A stretch of 47,380 bases of DNA from Stramenopiles sp. TOSAG23-2 (GCA_900128395.1 LT649276.1:1-47380); one strand, 5' to 3'; positions 20,963 to 31,540 are shown, counted from the stretch's first letter. Made by a program: numbers and translations. The notes: generated by a model from the letters alone, not told the origin.

Positions 20963-20988
20963 AGACTCTTTCTTTCGAGAAAGAGTCT
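20963..20988. other. Perfect 11-bp hairpin with TTCG loop
   Basis: AGACTCTTTCT - TTCG - AGAAAGAGTCT, a perfect stem closed by a tetraloop of the stable UUCG type. It is enclosed by a weaker outer inverted repeat (TGTGATTATTA near 20953 and TAATAATCACA near 21022). It lies about 110 bases upstream of the phospholipase ATG, so it may be in that gene's leader or promoter. Function unknown. Confidence 0.7.
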
Positions 20989-21098
20989 GACGACGCAGAC
21001 TAACTTGTGATAAACATATATAATAATCACATAATTTAGATCGATATTTGTTTGTGTTTTAGCATCAGCTACATATCAATAATTACCCGTTGTAAAAA

Positions 21099-23960
21099 AT
21101 GTATGTACGATTAGTTTTATTCATACTTGTTACATTTTACAATTACGGTGGTATTTTGGCTGCTGGAATGTTAGCACATACTTTAGTTGGATATCGTACT
21201 ACCAAATATTTTGCTGAAGTTACACCAACTGCATCACCCAGAAATTTTAAAAAATACAATGATGCAATCATAAATAATTTTGAAGCTGTTGATGGTGGAA
21301 GCGATTTTCCAGATTTTTTATACGCATGTGGCAAATACAGTGATCATCATGATGCCGCTGAAGCGGCACACTGGCCACCGTTTCATGCTGCGTTCATCAA
21401 TTATATTCGATCATCTGTTCCTAATTTCAGAGAGGATGACTGGAGTGAGGAAACAAAAAAATTAGTTGCATTTCTATATGGTGTAGCTGTGCACTACAAT
21501 GCAGATGAAATATGGGAAGGTCTCACCGATGAACTTGGGAATGGATATGGATTCATTCGTGCATTGGCCATTATGAATGAAAATGCACCCGGAACCAGCG
21601 GAGCATTAGAAGGTCCTGCCAACAATGCAGCTGATTTTTATATCAGTTATAACTATGATTTAGATCATATCAAACCATGGGATAGATATTTTCCACTGGA
21701 AGATATGGTTAACGTATTTCATTTAACGCCAAAGAATAGTACTAATAATTTTACAGATGTTACATTGCAATCGTTAAAAAATTGTAGAATACTGTTTGAC
21801 TTAGGATTGTGGGCGGAGAAAGTGTTTGGAAAATTCATGTTTCATTTGTATGTTGCCGAAATCAAGCAACTACCATTTGTCGCAGAAAATCTTTTGAATT
21901 ATCCCATCGGTGGACTAGACTACATGTCTTTAAGGGCTAATTATGTATGGCAACGAATTGCAAGATGGCTTGATGTTGGAGCACCTGCAATGCCCCCACC
22001 AAATGTAGATGATGATGATCAAGACGATCGAACAAATCACAAAATTTTCCAATCAATGAAAGAATTTCTTCCATATACTAGTAAAATAAAAAAATTTATT
22101 ACCTCGTTGAAAATTAAGAACATGCATGCTGGAGAGTTATTTGATTTTATTGATATAAAAAATGTCAAAAAAGGCATATTTTTCAAAAAGAATAATACAA
22201 TACTAGTAACAGAAGAAATGGAAGATGTTTTATGTAATATGCTTTTAAAATTGATCCAAATAAAGCTTAATTACAGTATTGACGTAAAAATTTATAGACG
22301 GAGAGATTTAATTCCAAAAGAATCATTGTTAAAATTTAAAGGTAGTAGCTTTAGAACGTTTGATAGCATAGCCAGCGATTCAACAATTGTTGGTGGTGTT
22401 GAAAATGTTGGTTATACTGGCCACGCTATTGCATCCGGAGATTTCAATGATGATGGCATACAAGATTTTGTATACAGTGCTTATGGCGAAGGCATTAAAG
22501 GCACTTCACCTCAGTCCGGAAATGTTTATATTTGTTATAGTGGCATTGATTGCAATGGAACGAATCAAAAATCACTACAAGTATTGTATGGGGATAAGTT
22601 GAAACAAGAACGATTTGGATTTACGTTGGAAGTGTTGGATTATAATCTAGACGGAGTAGATGTAAGTAAAAAGTAATATTTTTTCTTTTTGGTCCTTCTA
22701 ATACTAAAAGTTTCTCTAACATTGTATATTCGTTTATTTCATGTTTGAAAACTTCAATAGGATCTTGTTGTTGGTGCGCCGCTTTCTTCTTTTCAAAATT
22801 CTGAAATTCCCGTCCCGTTTGATTCACAACCTGACTATAGAGCTTACGGAAAAATTTATATTTATTATGGGCGAAAAGGTACCGGATTAAGTAATGGAAA
22901 TCGTATTGATTTATATACAAAGAAACGTTTTAGTGTGATAGGTTCCGTACTGTCTAAAGGTGATGTTGACTTAGACGGTAATGACGATCTAATTGTAGCG
23001 GCTCCATACTCACCAATGGATGTTAAAAATAATAGTAAAGTATTTGAACCTTTAACAGGATCACTTTATGTTATAAAATCTTCACCAACGAATACAAATA
23101 AAAACGAATTTAGTACCGACGGTGTGACAAGCACGTATGATATATCCACCATTGCTTATGCAGTGATAAATGGTGGATCGAAATATGATTTATTTGGCGC
23201 GTCAATATCAATTGATAACGAACGGGTATATGTTGGTGCTCCAGGCCATCGTGCTCAATACAAAGGAGACAGTTCTAACACAACAACTGTTGGATGTATA
23301 TATGGATATAAGCTACCCTTAATACCTTCAAATCATGAAAACAGTGATTTTAGTATTATATCACCAATTCTCCAAATAATTGGTAAGGATAGATTAGGGG
23401 AATTTGGAAAAGCAATAGCGAAACCTCTTGGGCACAATTATTTAATAGTAAGTGCCCCAGCATCTACGATAAGTGAAAAAGTAAAGCAAGCTGGATTAAT
23501 TTATGTTTTCGAAAATATCAATGGAACGAATGGAATTGTTGACTTATTCAATTCACCTTTGATATCACTCTCACCTGTATCATACAGTGTCATTGCAAGC
23601 TCTACTTCATTTGCCAGATTTGGTCAAAAATTATTTATGCATGATATAGATAATGATGGCAATTTAGATTTGTTAATTTCATCACCAATGTTTACAAGCG
23701 ATATGGCAATTTTTGAAAAAAGAGAACTTGGAGCAGTTTATGTATACAAAAACTTCGACCATTTCTTTCTGGAAAAAAATCTAACATCAAATGACGCAAG
23801 CATAATTTTGTATGGACGTAATAGAGGTGGACGTTTTGGCTCTGCAATTTGTAGTGGCAGAAACAGCAGTAAGAATAATTTGTTGATGATTTCATCTCCA
23901 TATGCGAGTGTAAATAATTTAGAGATGAATGGCATAGTAGAACTATACGTGGATGTATGA
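21099..23960 (+). CDS. GPLD1: GPI-specific phospholipase D-like enzyme with FG-GAP repeats (spliced)
   Basis: Exons 21099-22661 and 22761-23960 give 920 residues (521 + 399). A signal peptide (about 1-22) is followed by a zinc-dependent phospholipase C-type catalytic domain (about 23-300). This has the family words L-A-H-T-L-V-G-Y-R, F-P-D-F-L-Y-A-C-G-K-Y-S-D-H-H-D, A-H-W-P-P-F and V-A-F-L-Y-G-V-A-V-H-Y-N-A-D. After a linker come several FG-GAP beta-propeller repeats with calcium-binding D-x-N-x-D-G-x-x-D (for example D-F-N-D-D-G-I-Q-D and D-N-D-G-N-L-D). The architecture matches animal GPI-PLD (840 residues in humans), which hydrolyses the inositol-phosphate bond of GPI anchors. Splicing joins N-L-D-G-V-D to D-L-V-V-G-A-P, restoring one FG-GAP unit. 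The protein is probably secreted or lumenal. Confidence 0.9.
22662..22760 (+). other. Spliceosomal intron (99 bp, phase 0)
   Basis: Donor GTAAGT directly after codon 521, acceptor CAATAG, and a possible branch site TACTAA at 22702. Unspliced, the frame ends four codons into the intron. Spliced, an FG-GAP motif continues without interruption and the downstream 399 codons stay in frame. Confidence 0.9.
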
Positions 23961-24036
23961 TAGGATAATTAAAAAGATGAAAACTACGAAAAAGATTGTT
24001 TTTTTAATATGCATTAATACAATGTGTACGCGTATT

Positions 24037-26172
24037 TTAGTTTGCTGAAGGAAGCTTTCGTGATGCCTCCCTTGTTACCTTATTTACAAAAAAATCCGAC
24101 CCATCAATATGAACATGTCTCTCCCAACCTTGTGGTGGTGCCATGCGTTCTCGACTTTGACTTGATTTCCTAGATTGTCTTGACAATGATCTAACTAATT
24201 CCATCGGTCCTCCAGCATGATTGTTTTTCATTGTAGCGGAAGTTGACATTCCTAGTTTCCTTCTGTAGCCAAATCCTACAACAGGTGATTTGTCATGTTT
24301 TATTGCTGGAATAGGAACAGTATATTTATTCCCTATGTGACTTGCCGATCGACTCTTTCTTAATGTGTCAACTGGATGAAAAATTGAATCACGAGATCTC
24401 TTCTTATTATTAGAATGTTTTGTTGTTTCCAATTTACTGTTGGTGTTTTTAGTACTACGTTTCAATGCTAACATATGTGCTTTTAGCTCTTTTTCCTGTT
24501 GTTTTGAATATACCTCGTCTTGAATCAATTTCTCTTCGCTAGTTGAGATCGCCTTTTTATTTTCTTTTAGCATGTACAATAACTTTAATCGCATAACTTC
24601 TTTTTCATATTCCATAATTGCTTGTTTTGATGGTCCTAAAACCATATCGTTCAGGTTGCCGATTGGCATTCGTATGGGTTTTGGATCACTGTCAAGTTTA
24701 TACATAGGATTCATTTTTTTAGTTTTAGGGTCCATTTTCAAACGTTCCCCAGAACCTTTTGATCTTTGACGAGATATTTTCATACCTTCTTGAACCAGCG
24801 TAGCGTCAGAATGATCCCAAGGGAGAAGGATGCTACTGCCTTCTTTTTTAATGTAATCATCTTCAGCTATATTATTACTAATAATGACGCTATTATTGAC
24901 ATCGATGGGCTGTGTGTCTTCCTCTTTTTGTTCATTTGCAGGATTTTCTACATTACCAATAATATCTTTGAGAGGATTCTTATTGTCATCGTTGCTTAGA
25001 CTTACTTCCTTTTCTTCCTTCGATTCATTGGCTGACTCAGATTTGCTTACTGCACGTTTAATTTGAGCTGCTTTTCGCGTGGGACTAGTAATGTTTAGTT
25101 CGCTAGCATTTCCATATATGCGCTGTCTTTCAAGTTCACTTACTGCGCCTTCGATATCTATGTGATTATTATTTTTTCGTTGTGGTGAGCCTTTCCTTAT
25201 TTGATTCATTGATAAGTTTGGTTTACTTCTACCGCTTTTAATAGACTTCTTCAGCATAAGTGAATCATCATTTCCTATCGTTTTAAATCCCGGAGACCCA
25301 AGTTCTTTACTCCAATCTTCTAGTAATCCTGGTGTTTTGCTATGTTTTAACTTCGTGGCCGGAGCGGATGATGGGCGTTTTGTATATATTTTTTTATCCA
25401 TTAAAGTATCTTTGATGGATGGCTTCGTCATTTCCCACTCTAAATCCCTTGGACTTGTATTCATTAAATCAATCTTAAAATCACCAGTTTTAATTTTTGA
25501 TCTTGTGACAGTAACTTTATATTGTTTTACATCAGTTTCTCCTTCCGTAATACCCATTATCATATTTTTATTATCATTAATTTTATTTTTGCTTGATTGT
25601 GTGACAATTCTTTTCGTTGGTTCTGATACAACATATGGCTTACGACGAACTTTTATTTTCTTTCTTCGTTTTATTTTTTTCACTTTCAGTGGCGATTGAT
25701 ATCGTTTTATACTATTTAATCTACTTTCTTTTTCTGCTTTCACTTGGTCTAATGATTTATGAGTAATACCAGGTCTAAAAGACAACATTATCAACAGCCG
25801 TTGCTTCTGTTTATTTACCATTTCGGTCATACGCTTTTCCCTTGCTTTTAATACTGTTCCATATAATTCTGCAGACTTAAGCTCTTCGCTCATGCTATTT
25901 TCTTCGGGCCAATGCTTTTGTACCGGCGTATGCGCAACTCCCTTCCGTATACCAGAAGATGATCTACTAATCCTAAAAGTTTCACCTTCAATAACAGGCC
26001 TTGGAGGCCAAGTGAATTCTTCAGCTACTTCGTTTTGAAGCACCATCGCTTGTTTTGGAAATGAGACTAAAACTTTCTTCACAAATCCGTCATTTGTAAC
26101 TTGGACAGCCCCCAGCCCAGTGTCACTTCCAGCATCCATATGATCATCTAAGATCTCGCTATCATGAATCAT
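24037..26172 (-). CDS. Basic, largely disordered protein with a degenerate C-terminal WW-like domain
   Basis: 711 residues, rich in Lys, Arg, Ser and Asn, with a very basic block around 160-185 (R-R-K-K-I-K-V-R-R-K). Residues about 678-707 read P-P-Q-G-W-E-R-H ... G-S-D-F-F-V-N-K-V-T-R-E-A, the fold pattern of a WW domain (L-P-x-G-W-E ... Y-Y-x-N-x-x-T). The second signature tryptophan is absent, so proline binding may be lost or changed. No transmembrane segment is seen. Its 3' end is only 76 bases from the phospholipase stop on the opposite strand, so the two 3' UTRs must overlap or be very short. Function not recognised; a cytoskeletal or ciliary role is possible but unsupported. Confidence 0.85.
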   Translation of the reverse strand: MIHDSEILDDHMDAGSDTGLGAVQVTNDGFVKKVLVSFPKQAMVLQNEVAEEFTWPPRPVIEGETFRISRSSSGIRKGVAHTPVQKHWPEENSMSEELKSAELYGTVLKAREKRMTEMVNKQKQRLLIMLSFRPGITHKSLDQVKAEKESRLNSIKRYQSPLKVKKIKRRKKIKVRRKPYVVSEPTKRIVTQSSKNKINDNKNMIMGITEGETDVKQYKVTVTRSKIKTGDFKIDLMNTSPRDLEWEMTKPSIKDTLMDKKIYTKRPSSAPATKLKHSKTPGLLEDWSKELGSPGFKTIGNDDSLMLKKSIKSGRSKPNLSMNQIRKGSPQRKNNNHIDIEGAVSELERQRIYGNASELNITSPTRKAAQIKRAVSKSESANESKEEKEVSLSNDDNKNPLKDIIGNVENPANEQKEEDTQPIDVNNSVIISNNIAEDDYIKKEGSSILLPWDHSDATLVQEGMKISRQRSKGSGERLKMDPKTKKMNPMYKLDSDPKPIRMPIGNLNDMVLGPSKQAIMEYEKEVMRLKLLYMLKENKKAISTSEEKLIQDEVYSKQQEKELKAHMLALKRSTKNTNSKLETTKHSNNKKRSRDSIFHPVDTLRKSRSASHIGNKYTVPIPAIKHDKSPVVGFGYRRKLGMSTSATMKNNHAGGPMELVRSLSRQSRKSSQSRERMAPPQGWERHVHIDGSDFFVNKVTREASRKLPSAN

Positions 26173-27018
26173 GATGTAAACTTATTATATTGTATATCGC
26201 TTTTAACTATTTCTTGAAAATAATAAATGGTGTATATCCAGCACAAAATGTAATTATATAAATAAAAAGATTTAACCAATATTTTGCACTTTTAATAAAT
26301 TAGATAAATATATATAAAAAAAAATAATAATAATAATATTTTTTAAAAAAATACTGGAATAATAATAATATTAGTATAAGTAGTGAACTAGTATTACAAT
26401 ACAGTAGTGATAGCACAAAATAGATATAATAGGAATGGGCCCGAGCCCGAGATACTACACGAGGAGTAAAAAGTCATTAAAATGTTTAACCGTATAATAG
26501 AAAAGTCTGTCCAGCTGTGTGCTGCTGGTGTGTGTGCAGGTGTGGGTTTTTATAATATTAATAGTATCAAGTTAAAGTGTGCATTCTTCTAATTTTTTTT
26601 CTATGCTATGCCAGTATGCCAGTATGCACCTATATTATTATTATATTTTTTTTTTCTTATAATAGTACCAGGTAAAGCTGGTAGCTAAGCTGGTATGCTG
26701 CTAAGTGCTCAATAATAATATCATCATCAATTAAATAAAAAAAATATTATTAAAGTCTAAATAAATGTCTTATATAAAAAAGTGCCATACATACTATACA
26801 TACTATTAACACATACTATACTAAATAAAATCATCATTACATCATTTTCAAAATATAGTAACATAGACTTCAACTCTATCAAAAGTAACGAAAATCTAGA
26901 ATTTCAAACTATCATATCTAAGCACAATTACAAAACCTTGCATTCCCATTTACAATTAGAACTACTCATGGTTACTGACGTCCAGTCCAGAAACGAAAAA
27001 CCATAGATTTAGTCCGCA
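26173..27018. other. Divergent promoter region
   Basis: 846 bases between two divergent starts. It includes GC-richer stretches near 26430-26460 and 26510-26545 and the words CCAGGTAAAGCTGGTAGCTA near 26670, similar to other upstream regions here. A 74-codon frame at 26782-27006 ends 12 bases before the next ATG. It has no domain and I regard it as chance. Confidence 0.55.
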
Positions 27019-29697
27019 ATGTCCGTAAACGCTGATGGTGTGTATAAAAGTGCAAAGTTAGGGAAAGCAGCGGGGAGAAAAGACGATGGTACCTACAAAA
27101 TCAAACCAGTTCCAAAGATTCATATTGATGCTGGGGATGCATATTTTCTAGCTAAAGGCAGTCGTCCATTTGGTAGAAGGAAAGGAGGACCATTATTAGA
27201 TGAGTTATCAATAGCAAATGAAAAAATGAGGAAAGAGCAAATAGAAGAGGAGGAACGTATGAGAAAACAAAAGGAGGAGGACAGAATACGCATGGAAAAA
27301 GAGGCTGATGAGTTTGCAAAGCAATTAGAAGCAGAAGCACTGGAAAATGTCCACGCACCACCAAAAAAAGAGAGAGATTCTAGTGAAAATACCAACAAGG
27401 TTAAAAATGATAAGAAAATGAAAAAAAGGGATAAAAATATACTAAGTGAACAAAAAGACATAGAAAAGTCTCAAATTGACGAAAGCCCAGAAAGTGTTGA
27501 TGATGACAGACCAATCGTAAGAGAACTACCATTGAGTGTTTTAGCCCCGCGAAATGAATTACCAACCTCTCCATTTAAAGCTGATTTATCTGGTTGGTTT
27601 CAAAAGCTAGAAGGTTTACAAAAAGACTTGACGCAAGTAGAAAGTGTACAAGTTAAACCGTTGAAGGAGAAATTAGAAAAAATAGTAGAAGAATTGAAAC
27701 GTTCAAAGGACTTGGCAAGTAAATACAAAAGTAGATCTCATACCTTGGATAGTGATGTCAAACGACTTCAAAAACAATATGCTAATGTAAAAGAAAAATT
27801 CAATAAGTTTAAAGACGAATCACATTATGAAGTAACAGGATTAAAGTTTAAAGTGGAAGAATTACAAAATATTGTGAATAAAGGAACAAAAAAATTAGAG
27901 GCAAAATTAGAGAATGTAACAAAAAAATATAATGATACATTTGGTCTTTTAAGACTTGAACAAAAAAAAGGTCGGGATAATTTAACAAAACTGAAGAAAG
28001 CAGAAGCCATGAGTAGGTCTTTGAGTGAGAAAGCAACGAAAAGTGAAGAAGTAACTAAGAAAATAAAAAAGCAAGCAAATGTAATGAAGATGAAGCTTGC
28101 TGCAATAAAATCAAAGGTACAAGAATTGGAAAATGTAAAGGATCTGGTAAGCAAACAAGCCGAAAATGAGGAGAAATTAGAAAACGAGCGGAAAAAGCTT
28201 TTAAATAAGATTTCTGATTTGGAAAATGATATAATTAAACGCGGCAAAAAAGCTGTTGAAGAACGTGAAAAATTAGAGTTTGAAATTGCAGAATTAAAAG
28301 TTCAATGTGCAAAGGGAACAGCAACAGAGTCACGCGGAAAAAAACGGTTTGAAAAGAAAATCAGACAATTGGAAAGTATGACCAAACAGACAGAAAAGAG
28401 CAAAGTAAAAATGGAACTGCAATATAAGGAGAAGTTGAACAAAACAATATCTGAAAGCAAAACTATTATTTCAAGTCTAAAATCGAAATTAAAAGTCAAA
28501 GAAGATACGCTACGTCAAACACATTTAGAATTGAAGGATATGGAACGTAAACGACAAGATGAAACAAGTCATTTAAGCAAGGAATTAGGAACATTAGATG
28601 CAACGTATGCACACTTGCTTGTTAAACATAAAAAAATTGTAAAAAATTATACTGGCGAAATTGAAAGTTTAGAACATAAGTTTGTAACTGCAAATCGTTT
28701 AAAAGAAGAAGAAGCAATATATTTAAACAAAAAAATAGAATCGCTTGAAAAGAAAATAAGGGAATCAACTTCTATTAATATGGCATCTACGGAAAAGCAA
28801 ACAAATGAAATAGAACGCTTACGAAGTTGGAACAAAGAGCTGGAAAGTCGCATGGTGATTGTGAGAAAGGAATACGAAAGTAAAGAAGAAAATATTAAAA
28901 ATGAACTATCGCAACAAGTAGAATTGTTGCAACAAAATGTAAATACACAAACAGCAGAAATTGATTTATTGACAAAGCGAAACCAATTGTTACAAGAGGG
29001 AAACGAATCTTTGCGAAAGGCAAGAGAGGATGAGAAGAAGAAAATGCTAAAAGAAATGGAACAGCTTGAAAATGATGCATGTGCAAAAATGGATACTTTA
29101 AGTCAAGAAAATGATGACTTACGAGAACATATATCAGTATTAAATTTTGGCATAATAGAAACTGATAAATCATATCAAGATGAAAAACAATTATTAAATA
29201 GACAAATCGAAATACTGAAAACCGAAAAGAAGGATGCATATGCATTTAAATATATGGACGATGAAGATAGTAAACTTATGAAAGCTGTTGTACAACTTGC
29301 AGAGGCACAATCAAAAGCAAAATCGGCCATCGTAGAAGCTGATGTCATTAAACAGAAGCTGAAATATATTCAAGAAGATTTTGAAAAAGAACGTGCTGAC
29401 TTTAAATTAAGAGAACGTATGTCCATGAAAAAAAATATTGATATGGGTGAACAACTTTCAGCTGCAAAAGAAGAATCTTATAATTTGTTAGATAAATTGA
29501 AGAAGAAGGATGAATCATTGCTACAAACACAAAAAAAGTTGGATACGGAAATTCATCGTGGAGATTGTTTACAAACAAAATATGATACAACTGTTGAAAG
29601 AATGAAAGAAGCTTTAAAAGAGGATGAAAGAAAAATCATATTATTATCGGAGCAAATTGCTATTTTTTCAAATGATAGTTTTCGATTAATATTGTAA
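27019..29697 (+). CDS. Long coiled-coil protein
   Basis: 892 residues. A short basic N-terminal region (1-75, ending near P-F-G-R-R-K-G-G-P) is followed by a charged helical stretch (75-140). A linker with conserved-looking L-S-G-W-F-Q-K-L-E-G-L (about 190-200) precedes almost uninterrupted coiled coil from about 200 to the end, rich in Lys, Glu, Leu and Gln with heptad spacing. No motor head, signal peptide or membrane segment is seen. Such proteins are usually structural (centrosomal, basal-body, flagellar or golgin-like), but no family can be assigned by eye. Coiled coils give false similarity in searches, so the N-terminal 200 residues are the best handle. Confidence 0.85.
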   Translation: MSVNADGVYKSAKLGKAAGRKDDGTYKIKPVPKIHIDAGDAYFLAKGSRPFGRRKGGPLLDELSIANEKMRKEQIEEEERMRKQKEEDRIRMEKEADEFAKQLEAEALENVHAPPKKERDSSENTNKVKNDKKMKKRDKNILSEQKDIEKSQIDESPESVDDDRPIVRELPLSVLAPRNELPTSPFKADLSGWFQKLEGLQKDLTQVESVQVKPLKEKLEKIVEELKRSKDLASKYKSRSHTLDSDVKRLQKQYANVKEKFNKFKDESHYEVTGLKFKVEELQNIVNKGTKKLEAKLENVTKKYNDTFGLLRLEQKKGRDNLTKLKKAEAMSRSLSEKATKSEEVTKKIKKQANVMKMKLAAIKSKVQELENVKDLVSKQAENEEKLENERKKLLNKISDLENDIIKRGKKAVEEREKLEFEIAELKVQCAKGTATESRGKKRFEKKIRQLESMTKQTEKSKVKMELQYKEKLNKTISESKTIISSLKSKLKVKEDTLRQTHLELKDMERKRQDETSHLSKELGTLDATYAHLLVKHKKIVKNYTGEIESLEHKFVTANRLKEEEAIYLNKKIESLEKKIRESTSINMASTEKQTNEIERLRSWNKELESRMVIVRKEYESKEENIKNELSQQVELLQQNVNTQTAEIDLLTKRNQLLQEGNESLRKAREDEKKKMLKEMEQLENDACAKMDTLSQENDDLREHISVLNFGIIETDKSYQDEKQLLNRQIEILKTEKKDAYAFKYMDDEDSKLMKAVVQLAEAQSKAKSAIVEADVIKQKLKYIQEDFEKERADFKLRERMSMKKNIDMGEQLSAAKEESYNLLDKLKKKDESLLQTQKKLDTEIHRGDCLQTKYDTTVERMKEALKEDERKIILLSEQIAIFSNDSFRLIL

Positions 29698-30403
29698 AAA
29701 AAATTCAGGGGAACATAAAACTTTTCATGTACATGATAGATCCCTTAAATACTGAGTCCCGTTATTATACCTTAAATATAAATTTAAATTGATCGTCGTA
29801 TCGTCCAGAGAGAATTCTCTCCGCTTATCGTCGTCGATCGTTCAGGAGATATGATGTATGCTTATTAGGAATTCACCTAAATATAAAATTCATATACTAA
29901 GCACCCTCCCTGTGTTCAACTGATTGGCTATATACAATCAACCCGGTCATAGGCACTTCCATTTTTCCTATTCTATACATATTAACACAGCACTGCAATA
30001 TAAAAATATCCGTATCAATATGAAATTGTAGGCTTGTTACTATATAACGGTCATGGATTTTAACTGATTTGGTGTGATTATTTTTATTTCCCATTGTATT
30101 TCAATGCTAATTTCTGCCACATGCAGCTAATTTATTATTTTTGATTCCCTTTGCCAATTTGTACCAAGTATAGCAACTAGAGCAACTGCTAGACGACTAC
30201 TCAGTATTATAAACAAAAAACTTCCCAATTTAAAGCTCCACGAGATCTCCACTTTTGTAAGAGGAAAAGTTCTGAAATTAATTTTTGAGCTCGAGTCACT
30301 GCTTCAAAAAAATTGTTTAAAAGCTTAAATAGGCTACTATATATTTCAACATTGGCTAAATAAATGGTAAAACTTAAAACACAGCCAGAAGAATTGACAG
30401 AAG
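29698..30403. other. Intergenic region
   Basis: 706 bases between two same-strand genes. It holds a short perfect palindrome (29808-29821, centred on GAATTC) flanked by ATCGTCGT-type repeats. Minus-strand frames at 29897-30094 and 30207-30437 look like chance; the second overlaps the N-terminus of the next gene. No RNA gene recognised. Confidence 0.55.
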
Positions 30404-31540
30404 ATGACATCTTATATACTCCCATCATCATTGCCACTGGAGCATGTCGTAAAAGTCACGCCATTTCCCAATCCAAAAGTGACAAATCACGTAGTTAGTT
30501 TATCAGAGATAACTAGTGGAAAACCGTCAGTATTACATTTGTATACTGGGTGAGGCGGATGCTGGCCGTGTGCTTCCTTCATGGAAGACCTTGCGTCCAG
30601 CGAAAAATATTCAAAAGTAAATTTTGTCACAATATCATGTAGTGGACCTCAACATGCTACGGTATTTGCATCACGTTTGCAACTACAGCATGTAGTGAAC
30701 ACTGTAGCTACTGAAAATCCAGCTTGGGGGCAGCTTGGCTGTAGCGGCTATATTATTTTAGATAAACGTGGAAACGTTGTATGTGATAAGACCATGGCGT
30801 TTATGGAATATCAAGAATCAGCTTTTGAAAATCTTATGGATACTCTTGATATTGTTATGACTCCAGGAGCCTCGACGGAAACAATAGTAGAGCGTTTACA
30901 AAATATGTCGAAACAAGAAACAAAGACGAATGCTAATAATAATAATAATAATACTTGTTCCAATGGAATGTGTAGCTTACCAACAAAAAATGCAAAAAAT
31001 GAAGAAGCAAAAAAGAAAATATCATCATGTTCCTCTAATAATGGTGGTGGTTGTTCAAATGGTAATTGTTCTATAGAAGCAAGGAATAAGAGCGAGGAAG
31101 CTGTTCCAGAATTAGCAGATATTGTCTCTGTACAAAATGCTGAGCTTGATCGGCAACATCGTTTATGTGCTGATGCACTTGAGCAATTGCGTCTGAAAGG
31201 GGATACCTCTAGTCTTAAAGAAGTTTTACGATGTTATAAAATGCACTTTGAATATGAAGAAAATCTGCTTGATGTGCATTTATATAAAGACATCATTGGT
31301 GAAAAAAATCAAAGCAATGGTTTTTCAGCTGCCGATGGTGCTCGAAAAAGTCATTACAGGGATCATGAAAGGCTGATAAGTGATATTGAAAAAATACTTA
31401 GCAATATTGAATGTAACGAGGAGGATAATAATCCATGTCTGTCGTCAAAGTTTATTTCTGAAGTCCTTAGAAACTTTGAACGTCATGCAAATGTTTATGA
31501 TGATAGCTATGCAGATGCATTAAGCACTGCTTTACAATAA
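30404..31540 (+). CDS. Thioredoxin-like / hemerythrin fusion, probable selenoprotein (in-frame TGA = Sec)
   Basis: 378 residues if TGA at 30551-30553 (codon 50) is read as selenocysteine. The ATG at 30404 is the first after an in-frame stop at 30395. Residues 30-135 form a thioredoxin/TlpA-like domain: strand K-P-S-V-L-H-L-Y-T, then U50-G-G-C53-W-P-C56 and helix, then a late G-Y-I-I-L-D-K-R-G-N-V-V strand pair. A linker carries two C-S-N-G-x-C-S motifs. Residues about 240-375 are a hemerythrin domain with all seven diiron ligands: H252, H281-x-x-x-E285, H317-x-x-x-H321 and H361-x-x-x-x-D366. Starting instead at the Met at 30581 would remove the first strand and the C-x-x-C motif. A SECIS-like hairpin lies 78 bases after the stop. 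I infer a cytosolic redox protein coupling oxygen or oxidant binding to thiol/selenol chemistry. Alternatives to Sec are a nonsense mutation or a tiny unrecognised intron. Confidence 0.8.

Larger units (their letters stand above)
17487..21098. other. 3.6-kb gene desert
   Basis: The longest non-coding stretch in the window. Stop codons are frequent in all frames and I see no domain, tRNA or rRNA. It contains three separate two-copy tandem duplications (18043-18174, 19021-19359, 20111-20257), a T18 run near 20882, and a perfect hairpin at 20963-20988 close to the phospholipase gene. Base composition between about 17750 and 20800 is more even than in other spacers. It could be a decayed mobile element, a long non-coding RNA locus or plain spacer. 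Confidence 0.55.

Noticed and set aside
26782-27006. 74-codon frame just before the coiled-coil gene
   Set aside because: Low-complexity Ile/Leu/Ser/Asn sequence with no domain. It lies in a spacer that carries promoter-like words, so it is probably leader DNA.
30550-30585. GTGAGG at 30550 as a splice donor that would remove the TGA
   Set aside because: The nearest in-frame acceptor gives an intron of under 40 bases and would remove the C-W-P-C motif. Other introns here are about 90-280 bases.
30581-31540. Calling the hemerythrin protein from the ATG at 30581 (319 residues)
   Set aside because: It would delete the first strand and the C-x-x-C motif of the thioredoxin-like domain, which are encoded in frame just upstream. 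The remaining fold would not be complete.
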